25,234 bases of DNA from an uncultured Muribaculaceae bacterium (lineage in GTDB: Bacteria > Bacteroidota > Bacteroidia > Bacteroidales > Muribaculaceae). Within the stretch, counting starts at the first letter, position 1, and every line of letters starts with the position of its first letter. The translations under genes were made by a program, and so were the position numbers. Shown piece by piece: positions 8,801 through 16,351 of the stretch. The notes under the pieces are model-generated. The model did not search any database, was not told the origin of the DNA, and saw nothing but the letters and a program-made list of their open reading frames with translations. The stretch covers positions 1 to 25,234 of the forward strand of contig CAQFOZ010000031.1 of NCBI GenBank assembly GCA_948788915.1. Direction: 5' to 3'.

Positions 8801-11800
8801 AGTTCTCGCGGCAACTCGGTGTACACCACACGGGAAGAGATACCGGCATATTCAAGGGGACTGCCAACGGGGAAGAAAGCGTATACTGACGGAAACCGGG
8901 TTGAGGAGACAGCATTCAGCTATGATTCCAGCGGGAATCTGATAAAGGAATCGTCCCAACAGTATGACTCTCCGTCCACACTGCATAAGACATACAGCCA
9001 TGATTCCTGCGGACGGCTCCTCAAGGAAACTGACGCGACGGGACTGTCCACGCAGTATGCCTACGACAGCCGGGGACTCGTCAGCGCATCGACAGACTGC
9101 CGGGGCAATGTGACATCATACGAATACGATTCATTCGGCAGGGAGATAAAAAGGTGTTGCCCTGACAGCACTGTGAGAACCGTGACCTACGCATGGGAGA
9201 CAACCGACAACGGCGGCCTGTATTCCGTGTCTGAGACACAGACCGGGAAACCGGATGTAAAAAGATATTATGACGCTTTCAACCGTGAGGTGAGGACCGA
9301 GGAGACCCGGTTCGACGGTTCGACGATAAAAACTGACAGGGAATATGATTATAAGGGCAACCTGATCGCGGAGTCCATGCCTTACAAGTCAGGTTCGCCG
9401 TCATTGTGGACTACCTTTGATTACGACCAGTACGACAGGCTTGTCTGCAGGACAGAGCCGACGGGCAGACAGATATCCTATGCTTATTCCGGTTCATCTG
9501 TCACGGAGGATGACGGGATAAAGTCCAAAACCTGTGACTACGACTCTGCCGGGAACCTGATTTCCGTATCCGATTCGGAAGGTATCATTGATTTCATACT
9601 GGGGGCGGACGGACAGAAGGAGAGTATCGTCATAGATGACGGAAGCGGAACAGACTACCTGAACACGACATACGGTTACGACAGGTACCGCAGGGTGACA
9701 TCTGTAAACGACCCGAGCCAGGGAGAGACACTGACTGAATATGATGAATCGGGGAACATAGCCTCCCAGACCGATGCCAACGGGGAGACGGTATCATTTG
9801 AACATGATATTTACGGGAGGCTGACAAAGAAGATATTCCCGGAATTTGAGACGACCTATACATACAATGACTATAACGAGCTTGTGGCCCGGAACTCAAC
9901 CAACGGGACGTTCAAGCATTTCACCTTTGACGGTCTGGGAAGGCTGGTTTCCGAAAAGGAAGGAGGTGTCAGTGCGTGGCTGCAGAAGGATTACACATAT
10001 GCCGACGGCAATGTCGGAACCATAACGTACACCTCGAATCACGGGAAGCTCACTACCGAGACATATGCCTATGCCAACGGGCATCTTAAGGAAGTGAAAA
10101 TTTCTGACGGACAGTCGATATACAGGCTCGAGGAGGAGAACAGCCTCGGCAAACCGACACGGGCTATGACGGGAGAAATCCTGCGGATGTATGACTATGA
10201 CGATTACGGATTCCCTACCAAAAGGTATGCGGAGTCGGAAGACCAGATCTACCAGTATGACCTGTACGAATTCGATCCGCAGACCTCGAATCTGAACAGG
10301 AGATGTGTCGATACGGGCTATTACGAATATTTTGAGTATGACAGCCAGGACAGGCTGACCTGTTTTGACGGAGAGACTGTAACCTACCATACAAACGGAA
10401 ATATAAATGACAAGAGTGACGTAGGCTATTATCAGTACAAAAAAAAGAATAAACCTTATGCAGTTTCAGTCATAATGCCGTTTGACGGGACTGAAGAATC
10501 TAAGGGCAGCGAACAGGATATAGAGTATACCTCCTTCTCGCGTCCGGCAGGGATATCGGAGAACGGAGTAACCGCCCATTTTGAATACAATGCTGACGGC
10601 GACCGTGTAAGGACGACTGTCACCAAAGATAGAAGCTATCTTGAGCGTCACTATCTGGGAGGGTGCTACGAATGTGACGATGTCGGTCCGTATGCCCATA
10701 ATTATCTGGAGAAGCTTTACCTGATGGGCGACTTTTATTCCGCTCCGTCAGTTTTGCTGAAATTGCCTTATGAGTTAGAGAAAGCGGATACCATTCCGAT
10801 GCAGATTCCGGACTCACTCATACACATGCCTGTTGATCCGATTCCTGTTGACCCGTTGCAGCCTTGCAGGCCTCTTGGCATTGGAAATGGCCCGGATGTG
10901 ACATGGCTGGATTATTTCTTAAGCGGAAAGCCTCACAAGTCCGGTGTGCACCAGATCCTGCGCGACTATCTGGGAAGCATCAACCATGTGATCCAGCCGG
11001 ACGGGACAGAGGTGGAAAATCTCGGATACGACGCGTGGGGAAGAGTGAGATTAACAGAGGAAAAAGGCAGATATATGTCGGAGACGGATCCCCCGCTGTA
11101 CCTCGGACGCGGTTACACGGGGCATGAGCACCTGCCTCTGTTCGGGCTTGTGAACATGAATGCACGTCTGTACGATCCCATGCTGGGAAGATTCCTTTCG
11201 CCTGATCCATACATAGCATTCGCAGACTGGCTCCAGAGCTATAACCGATATTCTTATGCTCTGAACAATCCTCTATGCTATATAGATCAGGATGGTGAGG
11301 TACCCATTATTGTAGCATTTGCCTTAATTGGGGGGATGGCTAATATTGCGGCTAATTGGGAGACAATACAAAAAGAAGGATTTTGGAGTGGAGTAAAGTA
11401 TTTTGGGATCGGAGCTGTAGCTGGAGCCGTAGGGTCTGTAGCTGGAGCAGCAATGGCATCTGCCGTGGGTGCCTGTGGATTTGCAACAGCTCTTACCAGC
11501 TCTGCGATGGTTATGACAACAGAGGTCGGATTCCTTGGAGGGGGAGCAATTGGATTTGCCGACGGGTTGGCATCTGGGTTTATTTTAGGAACCGGTAATT
11601 CTCTCCTGCATGGAGAAGAATTCGGTCATTCAATTGTAAACGGCATTAATCAAGGATGGAGAGATGGATTGACGGCTGGAATTACAAACGGGATCCTATC
11701 TGGTTTGTCTGCGTCTCAAAAAGGAGGAAATTTTTGGACTGGTTCAAAACCCTCTCCTTTGAATTATAATGTTAATTTAGATCTACCTTCTGAATCAAAG

Positions 11801-12106
11801 AGTGAAAAAGGAACTTATACTGTCTATTACGGTTATGAACTAGGAACTGATGGTAAAGAAGTAAAGCGTTATATAGGGATTACTAGTAGGGATCCTATTG
11901 TTAGATATAAAGAACATTGGACATCTGATTCACCAAGAAAGTTTCTTAGTTATAAGGAATTTGAAAATCTGACTAATTTAACTAAGTTAGAAGCAAGAAT
12001 TTGTGAGCAATATTTCATTAATAAATATACATTAAAAAGGCTATTGAACAAGCGAAATGAAATAAGCCCTAAATATTGGGAGAACTACCCTCTTTTAAGT
12101 AAGTAA
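5864..12106 (+). CDS. SpvB/FG-GAP/Rhs polymorphic toxin with GIY-YIG nuclease tip
   Basis: A 2080-residue exported Rhs toxin. In order: a Sec signal peptide (about 1-22, ending LRA-ES); a SpvB-like N-terminal domain from about residue 87 (GLNGFQPNLALYYNS, GAGWSLEGL); four FG-GAP/VCBS calcium-loop motifs at about 519-710 (GDFNGDGK, DYDGDGKSD, GDLNGDGLTD, DINGDGKSD); many YD repeats at about 930-1640 (YDSSGNLIKE, YDSFGREIKR); and the Rhs-associated core ending YDPMLGRFLSPDP (1770-1782) and ALNNPLCYIDQDGE. A glycine- and alanine-rich hydrophobic segment (about 1810-1905) follows, then a GIY-YIG-type nuclease at about 1983-2070. The Rhs shell should form a cocoon around the tip. Two immunity-like genes lie directly downstream. 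No VgrG, PAAR or T6SS motif is visible, so delivery is unknown. Base composition turns AT-rich near 11280, at the end of the core. Confidence 0.92.
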   Translation: MNNIYRISLCLLSLLYCGGLRAESVQNNGDSVPDISHPSVVLHTLSDDEMPPQPQSDRPAPTYAVSSHVPVSVKVNSNNAVGEIQIESGSTPLGAKTYRVPVNVCPGLNGFQPNLALYYNSMQGFSPVGAGWSLEGLSVISRSGKNISFHGKTEGVVMNNTDSFMLDGMMLIKISDQSSSGLILYESEQGNIKAKGHVSGETMKWLEVFYPNGNRGVYGDPDWSDNRLFYPLVSLSDIHDNKIVYEYTYSGGNHYIDRIRYNGASVEFYYDSGHTSCPPTYCGGKKVEHSKMLAGITCKNGSVQTGSYSLVHTNYTGTPHLDEVSYSCSGKNLNPLKFYYGDGNTIGTFSKNTTILGNYYTYDLPESIKTVRGKFDYFTKSDGVISLPNKNPYVLHHRDGGLFNHSENYFSNQYNGSESILLYTDIGESFAITRTDLVTGPGFVDILCADIEGKQDESIIRINDNISGTEDRIDFNVYKYTLRDGFTKDNAHSRSFKFHTVYEDNAGNKSTQPRYYYSGDFNGDGKMEIMSISVHNPFGEIERPTRCCIYDLGTGRLLHNSHPFAFKVDFSGSTDSHASDRLFVIDYDGDGKSDICHINKDGYSIYTFDVTDSGLFSKLIHSGTEINLSGLEKKDIIPGDLNGDGLTDLAVSPLKTIDGGSVWNIYYSMGDGRFDKTSCPGAGVTGHLKTKFVLHDINGDGKSDLIRWDPINTETYIYTENGFINKGIIENPSDAAILIPVSNTSRNTFPGLLLLDSHDLVQYCYSRNNISDNLLTGAVNSLGVIEKNDYGFINHNGIESGLYVKGTDASYPYINIIEPVPVIASTETFFDGESINESGYQYTNAIFHRQGRGFCGFEEIKVTDAFEKSVVREYEPFRHGMLKCETSPSGKVSYYNREDVSVNKTCRLLVDKKEVSDFLKDASATTTYAYNSYGYPVEENTATSDNISVKTVIEYSNHDDVDDMETGYMLGMLTSRTVTSSRGNSVYTTREEIPAYSRGLPTGKKAYTDGNRVEETAFSYDSSGNLIKESSQQYDSPSTLHKTYSHDSCGRLLKETDATGLSTQYAYDSRGLVSASTDCRGNVTSYEYDSFGREIKRCCPDSTVRTVTYAWETTDNGGLYSVSETQTGKPDVKRYYDAFNREVRTEETRFDGSTIKTDREYDYKGNLIAESMPYKSGSPSLWTTFDYDQYDRLVCRTEPTGRQISYAYSGSSVTEDDGIKSKTCDYDSAGNLISVSDSEGIIDFILGADGQKESIVIDDGSGTDYLNTTYGYDRYRRVTSVNDPSQGETLTEYDESGNIASQTDANGETVSFEHDIYGRLTKKIFPEFETTYTYNDYNELVARNSTNGTFKHFTFDGLGRLVSEKEGGVSAWLQKDYTYADGNVGTITYTSNHGKLTTETYAYANGHLKEVKISDGQSIYRLEEENSLGKPTRAMTGEILRMYDYDDYGFPTKRYAESEDQIYQYDLYEFDPQTSNLNRRCVDTGYYEYFEYDSQDRLTCFDGETVTYHTNGNINDKSDVGYYQYKKKNKPYAVSVIMPFDGTEESKGSEQDIEYTSFSRPAGISENGVTAHFEYNADGDRVRTTVTKDRSYLERHYLGGCYECDDVGPYAHNYLEKLYLMGDFYSAPSVLLKLPYELEKADTIPMQIPDSLIHMPVDPIPVDPLQPCRPLGIGNGPDVTWLDYFLSGKPHKSGVHQILRDYLGSINHVIQPDGTEVENLGYDAWGRVRLTEEKGRYMSETDPPLYLGRGYTGHEHLPLFGLVNMNARLYDPMLGRFLSPDPYIAFADWLQSYNRYSYALNNPLCYIDQDGEVPIIVAFALIGGMANIAANWETIQKEGFWSGVKYFGIGAVAGAVGSVAGAAMASAVGACGFATALTSSAMVMTTEVGFLGGGAIGFADGLASGFILGTGNSLLHGEEFGHSIVNGINQGWRDGLTAGITNGILSGLSASQKGGNFWTGSKPSPLNYNVNLDLPSESKSEKGTYTVYYGYELGTDGKEVKRYIGITSRDPIVRYKEHWTSDSPRKFLSYKEFENLTNLTKLEARICEQYFINKYTLKRLLNKRNEISPKYWENYPLLSK
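11278..12103 (+). other. Rhs C-terminal toxin module (hydrophobic pretoxin plus GIY-YIG nuclease)
   Basis: This is the variable tip of the Rhs protein, after the conserved core. The hydrophobic glycine-zipper-like region could insert into or cross the target inner membrane. The final ~90 residues match the GIY-YIG (URI) layout: VYY (1987-1989) in place of GIY, RYIGIT (2002-2007) for YIG, Arg2014 and His2018 in VRYKEHW for the catalytic helix, Glu2043 or Glu2048 in KLEARICEQYFI for the metal-binding glutamate, and Asn2062 or Asn2065 in LLNKRNEIS. All expected catalytic positions are occupied, so the tip looks intact. The predicted activity is DNA cleavage. Family assignment rests on motif order only. 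Confidence 0.75.
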
Positions 12107-12115
12107 AATTATAGT

Positions 12116-12147
12116 AGTAAGTAAATGTTCAAAATTAGTTTATATTA
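12116..12147 (+). repeat. Degenerate solo copy of the element-1 end motif
   Basis: AGTAAGTAAATGTTCAAA, then TTAGTTTATATTA, matches the AAGTAAGTGTTCAAATTT and TTTATACTTA consensus seen at 5183 and 16207, with several differences. It lies about 10 bp after the Rhs stop codon, between toxin and immunity genes. Confidence 0.4.
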
Positions 12148-12252
12148 TCAATGTATAAGTCTCAATTTTAGTGCTAATGTTATTTTTATTTGTGGAATTT
12201 TAACGATCTTATTTCTCAAACTTACTTATCAATAAAAGTTATCACATATGTT

Positions 12253-13059
12253 ATGAAAAAAAAACGAATAGTTATTAAAGTTGGAGATATTTTCTGTGTA
12301 ACGATTGACGATGAATCAAAATGTTATTTTCAATATATCGCAAACGACACTAGCCAACTGAACAGTACTGTTATCCGTGTATTCATGACTCACTATTCAT
12401 TAAATGAAGAGCCTAAAATTGAAGATATTGTTAATGATAAAGTTGATTTCTATGCACATACAATCCTGAGGATTGGGATTGAAGATAATGTCTGGCATAA
12501 AATAGGTAATATTAAAGACCTGAGTTCTATCGATTTTGATGAGATTCTTTTTGCATCTGCCGAATATCTTATTCACCGTGAAGAGGAGGGTGAGTTAAGA
12601 TCTATTAAGGTAAATCCTATTGAAAACTGGAATGTGTGGAAAATAAATCAAGATAGAGTATTTGTTGGAGAATTATCCGATACCTTATTAAAAAAAGTAG
12701 AAGTTGGAAGCTCTGTTATTTCTTATCGGTGTATTCTTGATCGAATTAAATATGGATACTATCGTGACGGAGGATGTGGATATGATGTTGCCAAACGTAT
12801 TCCACGTCCAGATATTAATAGCTTCATGATGATTGAGACAGTCAATGAATTTAGATATTATCATTATAAAGGGGAAAATTTAATTGACGATTTTAGGTTA
12901 ATTAAAGGAACGGTTCCCAAAATGATGGTATCAGATTATTTAAAACCAATTAAGTTCTGGGATTATAACTGGGGATCTGGTAATTTTATAACAAAAGATG
13001 AGTTCTTTTCAATCAAAACTAATTATTTAAATACAAATGCCTCGCTTGATAGATATTGA
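12253..13059 (+). CDS. Putative immunity protein, Imm26-like, copy 1
   Basis: A 268-residue protein without signal peptide or membrane helix, so probably cytosolic. It begins RIVIKVGDIFCVTIDDESKC, which resembles the GDiF-type opening of Imm26-like immunity proteins; I offer that as a resemblance, not a firm match. It is clearly paralogous to the next gene: shared KCYFQ, HY, VHT/AHT, a KI or KFGY block, YHxxGENL, KFWDxNW and FIT. An upstream TTG at 12190 also keeps the frame open, but the ATG at 12253 gives an N-terminus matching the paralog. It starts 146 bp after the Rhs toxin and is AT-rich like the toxin tip. The expected role is binding and neutralising the nuclease tip. Confidence 0.72.
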   Translation: MKKKRIVIKVGDIFCVTIDDESKCYFQYIANDTSQLNSTVIRVFMTHYSLNEEPKIEDIVNDKVDFYAHTILRIGIEDNVWHKIGNIKDLSSIDFDEILFASAEYLIHREEEGELRSIKVNPIENWNVWKINQDRVFVGELSDTLLKKVEVGSSVISYRCILDRIKYGYYRDGGCGYDVAKRIPRPDINSFMMIETVNEFRYYHYKGENLIDDFRLIKGTVPKMMVSDYLKPIKFWDYNWGSGNFITKDEFFSIKTNYLNTNASLDRY

Positions 13060-13870
13060 TTCAATACATATTGGAGATGTGTTCTGCATGGAAATTGACA
13101 ATTCATTTAAATGTTATTTCCAATTCATAGATATTGATAAAACCCAAAGCTGCACACCGGTTATAAATATATTCAAAACGCATTATCCAATTGATTTTAT
13201 ACCGTGTATAGAATCAATTGTCAGAGATGAGATATTATGTTCTGTCCATACCATAGTTTATGATAAATATTTAACGTTCCCATGGTATAAAATAGGGAAT
13301 ACCGGTTTTATCAGTTCCAATAGAGATAAACAAACGTTGTTTATTGACGATGAACATCCAAATGAGGAGATACTTAGTACCGTAGGTTCTGTTGAATATG
13401 GTTACTGGTGGATATGGGAGATAAACGGAATGCCCATGAAACAGTTCCCAGTTCCGTATGATCTGATTGATAGAATTGAAAATGGTGCTATTCTTTATCC
13501 TGAACAGATAGCTGACAGAATGAAGTTTGGCTATGACAGGTATACGTCAGCTGTATATAATGTAATCAAGCGTAAACCATCACAGGGAATACAAAGTTTT
13601 ATAAAATCTCAATGTGTTTCAATATTAACGTATTATCATTTTGACGGAGAAAATTTAGTTAGACAGATAACCATTCCTAAAATTGATAATGGTGTAAAAA
13701 TTGAAAACTTTGAGAATGGAGAGAATATGAAATTTTGGGATAGGAATTGGAAAGAATATGAATTCATTACTCCAGAACAATTTGAATCCGCCTGGAACAA
13801 ATACAAGGAAAAGCCAAAGAATCCAATAACAGGTATAAGCAAATATGTATCAAACATATTTAGGAGATGA
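13037..13870 (+). CDS. Putative immunity protein, Imm26-like, copy 2
   Basis: A 277-residue cytosolic paralog of the preceding gene, overlapping its 3' end by 23 nt in another frame. The chosen ATG gives MPRLIDIDSIHIGDVFCMEI, which aligns with the GDIFCVTI opening of copy 1, so the overlap looks genuine. Both ends are conserved between the copies (KCYFQF; YHFDGENL; MKFWDRNW; FIT), while the middle has diverged strongly (WWIWEINGMPMKQFP here). That pattern fits a duplicated immunity gene adapting to a second or former toxin tip. It is AT-rich. Confidence 0.7.
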   Translation: MPRLIDIDSIHIGDVFCMEIDNSFKCYFQFIDIDKTQSCTPVINIFKTHYPIDFIPCIESIVRDEILCSVHTIVYDKYLTFPWYKIGNTGFISSNRDKQTLFIDDEHPNEEILSTVGSVEYGYWWIWEINGMPMKQFPVPYDLIDRIENGAILYPEQIADRMKFGYDRYTSAVYNVIKRKPSQGIQSFIKSQCVSILTYYHFDGENLVRQITIPKIDNGVKIENFENGENMKFWDRNWKEYEFITPEQFESAWNKYKEKPKNPITGISKYVSNIFRR

Positions 13871-13940
13871 TCGTATCTGTAATCAGGATTTCTCAGATAT
13901 GGAACGCTCCTCTAAATGATTAAAATAGAATTATGCTAAT

Positions 13941-14801
13941 ATGGATTTCAAATCTATTATTAAAGACTGGAATAACGAGTTTCCTTTCTTAAAAAAATAT
14001 ACCGACCGAACTTTGTATGTGGTTGTAAAGCCTTTTATACTTGGGATACGGTTGAGTGCAAGTTCAGCCGGATTGAGGAGGGATGATGTATATAGAGTAT
14101 ACTTTGAAATAAAACCTTTATGGTTGGATAAAGTAGGAAATTCGATTTTTTGTGAAGAATTAAATATTGAGAAAAGATATTATAGAAGATATTATAAAAG
14201 ATATAATAAAATAATTATAGCTGAAAATAGACATAAAGAACTATTCCCTACCGCATTAAAATGGATGAACATTCACTATGGTAAAGTACTACAGCAGAAT
14301 GTTGACTTAACCGATTTTATAGAAGTAATCAAGAAAATAGAAAATCACGACATAAAATCAGGATTACGAAGACGTGTCGTTATGAGTCAGGTACTTCAAC
14401 TTTTATTTGGAACTGCCTTATATTTGGAAGATGATACTTTATATAAATATGTCAAGGGTTTGTTTGATAAAGAGGTTATAATTTGGGGAAAGATACAGAA
14501 AAGGAATAAGAGAAGATTTTCTGCTGTTATTACTTGTGAAAACGGGAAGAAAGTACAAGAAACAAAGTTCTACTATACAGATGCCGAAATTTATTCACCG
14601 TCAGAAATTGATCAACTGAACCAAGAAATCTTCCATGATTTTGAGGATAAAGATCGGTTTTTTGCGAAGATTGAGGAGAACTGTAATCTTCCGAAAATTG
14701 CAAAACTTAATTTCGGAGAATTTGTAGGAATTGATGAATTCCAGCCGACAGAATCATTATGGAATAAGTTGCGTTTTGCTTTCAAACGCAACTGGGAATA
14801 A
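13941..14801 (+). CDS. Hypothetical protein in the immunity region
   Basis: I do not recognise this 286-residue protein. It has no signal peptide or membrane helix. Visible features are a basic, tyrosine-rich patch (KRYYRRYYKRYNKIIIAENRH), a helical middle, and an acidic C-terminal third (FHDFEDKDRFFAKIEENC). It lies 70 bp after the second immunity-like gene on the same strand and shares their AT-rich composition. Position suggests a further immunity or accessory gene of the toxin locus, but it shows no clear similarity to the Imm26-like pair. Confidence 0.7.
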   Translation: MDFKSIIKDWNNEFPFLKKYTDRTLYVVVKPFILGIRLSASSAGLRRDDVYRVYFEIKPLWLDKVGNSIFCEELNIEKRYYRRYYKRYNKIIIAENRHKELFPTALKWMNIHYGKVLQQNVDLTDFIEVIKKIENHDIKSGLRRRVVMSQVLQLLFGTALYLEDDTLYKYVKGLFDKEVIIWGKIQKRNKRRFSAVITCENGKKVQETKFYYTDAEIYSPSEIDQLNQEIFHDFEDKDRFFAKIEENCNLPKIAKLNFGEFVGIDEFQPTESLWNKLRFAFKRNWE

Positions 14802-14819
14802 ATTATATTTTAAGTAGTT

Positions 14820-15344
14820 ATGAAAAAATCATTGGTTGTTTTATTATTTCTATGTATAGTATCAATAGCTGACGCCCAAACTTATATAGGCGGAGCATTG
14901 AGCCTGGATTTTGTTAATTCCAAGCAAGGCGGGAGATCCTCAACAAGCTATACGATTGAATTTTCTCCAGAAATCGGATATAATTTCAGTAAAATATTTG
15001 CTGTGGGAACCACTTTTGGAATCGGGTATATGGATTCCAATTCGATGTCCAATGGTATGACTATTTGTGGAATCCTTCCCTACGTGCGCGCTACATTTGC
15101 AAGGGCAAGCATAGTCGATTTCTTTGTTGATGTTGCGGCAGGATATGAATATATGTTCGACAGCTGGGATGGTGTCGGAGGATTTGTATCAGGATTACGG
15201 CCGGGAATCAATATTCATTTCACTAAACGGTTCGGTCTTATTGCCAGGACAACACTATTGAGTTACTCGCACATGGACAATAATACCGGCAGTGGTTTTG
15301 CTATCAACACTAACTTGGAACTGGGAGTACTCTTCAATTTTTAG
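14820..15344 (+). CDS. Small outer-membrane beta-barrel protein
   Basis: A 174-residue exported protein with signal peptide MKKSLVVLLFLCIVSIADAQ, cleaved after ADA. The rest alternates polar and hydrophobic or aromatic residues in strands (IEFSPEIGYNFSKIFAVGTT, VRATFARASIVDFFVDVAAG) and ends in Phe (LELGVLFNF), the usual last-strand signal for outer-membrane assembly. It looks like an eight-stranded OmpX/OmpA-type barrel. It begins 18 bp after the preceding gene, so it is probably co-transcribed. It parallels the barrel at 17502, with only general resemblance. Confidence 0.82.
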   Translation: MKKSLVVLLFLCIVSIADAQTYIGGALSLDFVNSKQGGRSSTSYTIEFSPEIGYNFSKIFAVGTTFGIGYMDSNSMSNGMTICGILPYVRATFARASIVDFFVDVAAGYEYMFDSWDGVGGFVSGLRPGINIHFTKRFGLIARTTLLSYSHMDNNTGSGFAINTNLELGVLFNF

Positions 15345-15359
15345 CTAATATTCGACAAG

Positions 15360-15395
15360 AATGATATATCAGCAATCGCAGATATATATATCATT
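15360..15395 (+). terminator. Possible AT-rich terminator hairpin
   Basis: AATGATATAT (15360-15369) and ATATATCATT (15386-15395) are perfect inverted repeats around a 16-nt loop, starting 15 bp after the barrel gene. The stem is AT-only apart from one pair, so the call is weak. The rest of the 137-bp gap to the next gene shows nothing else I can support. Confidence 0.3.
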
Positions 15396-15481
15396 TAGTT
15401 TCTTTCAGTTTGTAATATCCGTCTTTATAAAGTGATACTTTTTAATGATATTCATTACTTAAATCAAAACAACATAAGCAT

Positions 15482-15886
15482 ATGCCTCGACTTAAATGGC
15501 TTCCGGCAGTTCTGTTTTTATGTCTATTGACAACAACATGCGGAATTAATTATGATAGTGGAGAATATCCCTCAAATGTATATTTCCCCAAAGAAGGCGG
15601 TTGCAAGATTATATTCGGGCACGCAGACGTTAGTGGCTTTACAATATATGAAGGGGATGAGAGCTGGTCTTATCAAGATGTGGATTCCACTTATTATGAG
15701 GAAGATCCCGATCATAGACTCATTATAACAAGTTCGGACTGGATTACCGTAAAGCATTGGTTAGATTCTGATTCAATTGTCTTATATGTAAAACCAAACA
15801 CAACCGGTAAAAAACGTAAAGCCAGAATAGACTTATCCTTTCCTGCTAACAATTGGTCTGAAATAAACGTTAAGCAGGACAAGTAA
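15482..15886 (+). CDS. BACON-like domain lipoprotein, copy 1
   Basis: A 134-residue probable lipoprotein: MPRLKWLPAVLFLCLLTTTC, with the lipid-attachment cysteine at 20. The C-terminal half reads as one BACON-like (Bacteroidetes immunoglobulin-like) domain: SSDWITVKHW, a strand SIVLYVKPN, the hallmark NTTGKKRKARI, and a closing strand INVKQDK. It is a paralog of the gene at 17016, with matching N-termini (LKWLP), the block YFPKEGGCKII and the NTTGKKR motif. It probably sits at the outer membrane; the ligand is unknown. Confidence 0.78.
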   Translation: MPRLKWLPAVLFLCLLTTTCGINYDSGEYPSNVYFPKEGGCKIIFGHADVSGFTIYEGDESWSYQDVDSTYYEEDPDHRLIITSSDWITVKHWLDSDSIVLYVKPNTTGKKRKARIDLSFPANNWSEINVKQDK

Positions 15887-15892
15887 TTGGCC

Positions 15893-15930
15893 AAGTCGGT
15901 GCCATATTTATGAGAGTATGGCACCGACTT
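15893..15930 (+). terminator. Terminator-like hairpin after BACON-like gene
   Basis: A perfect 14-bp stem, AAGTCGGTGCCATA (15893-15906) with TATGGCACCGACTT (15917-15930), and a 10-nt loop, 7 bp after the stop. A-rich DNA follows rather than a long T-run, so it may stabilise a transcript end rather than be a classical terminator. Confidence 0.7.
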
Positions 15931-15974
15931 AAAAACTGTTATATTTATATATTGCAGTACTACAAAATATTTTA

Positions 15975-16170
15975 AGAGTATGTTTACTTTTAACATTGGT
16001 TCAGATAAAGGTAGGTTTTTGAGATAATTTCTCAAGTTGAAGAAGGAGCATAGCGGGCTATGCGACTGATGAGACTTGGAGAAATTAGCAAAAAAAATCC
16101 TTTATATGAGCCAATAGAATTTAGCATACACTCTCTAAAATTAAATTCGTGTTAAAAGTAAACATACTCT
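15975..16170 (+). mobile_element. MITE-like inverted-repeat element 2
   Basis: A 196-bp non-coding element bounded by perfect 21-bp inverted repeats at 15975-15995 and 16150-16170 (outer part AGAGTATGTTTACTTTTAAC). Inside, the arms remain partly complementary (TTGGTTCAGATAAAGG against TTGGCTCATATAAAGG read on the other strand; ATTTCTCaAGT against ATTTCTCCAAGT), with about 33 extra bases in the right arm. The core GCATAGC-GG-GCTATGC (16048-16063) is a small perfect hairpin. The core and flanks (GGAG, TATGCGACT) resemble element 1. It contains no coding sequence. Confidence 0.65.
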
Positions 16171-16206
16171 ATATCTATGCAGTAATTAACAGTTATTTCT
16201 ATCTAT

Positions 16207-16239
16207 AAGTAAGTGTTCAAATTTTATTTATACTTACTT
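16207..16239 (+). repeat. Solo copy of the element-1 end motif
   Basis: AAGTAAGTGTTCAAATTT is followed by TATTTATACTTACTT; the outer 8 bp, AAGTAAGT and ACTTACTT, are perfect inverted repeats. The first 18 bases match the left end of element 1, and related copies lie at 12116 and 25105. Confidence 0.6.
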
Positions 16240-16292
16240 TGGAACTGTTCAAAATAAGTGCGAGAATTTTATACAATAGTTCTATCGGTAAT

Positions 16293-16323
16293 TTTGGAAA
16301 TTAATCAATATTATATATATTTG
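16293..16323 (+). promoter_or_regulatory. Bacteroidetes-type promoter for the orphan lipoprotein
   Basis: TTTG at 16293-16296, then 19 bp, then TATATTTG at 16316-16323, an exact match to the TTTG / TAnnTTTG pattern of the Bacteroidetes primary sigma factor. Transcription would begin near 16330, about 20 nt before the ATG at 16352. Spacing equals that of the tRNA-Tyr promoter in this window. Confidence 0.7.
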
Positions 16324-16351
16324 TAATATTTTACAATCATTATCAATCATT

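Noticed and set aside
5864..12106. Type VI secretion effector
   Set aside because: The protein has a Sec signal peptide and no PAAR or VgrG motif, and no T6SS gene is nearby, so assignment to T6SS is not supported.
15975..16170. Complete insertion sequence
   Set aside because: The inverted ends are good but the interior has no open frame of transposase size, so only a MITE-like call is supported.
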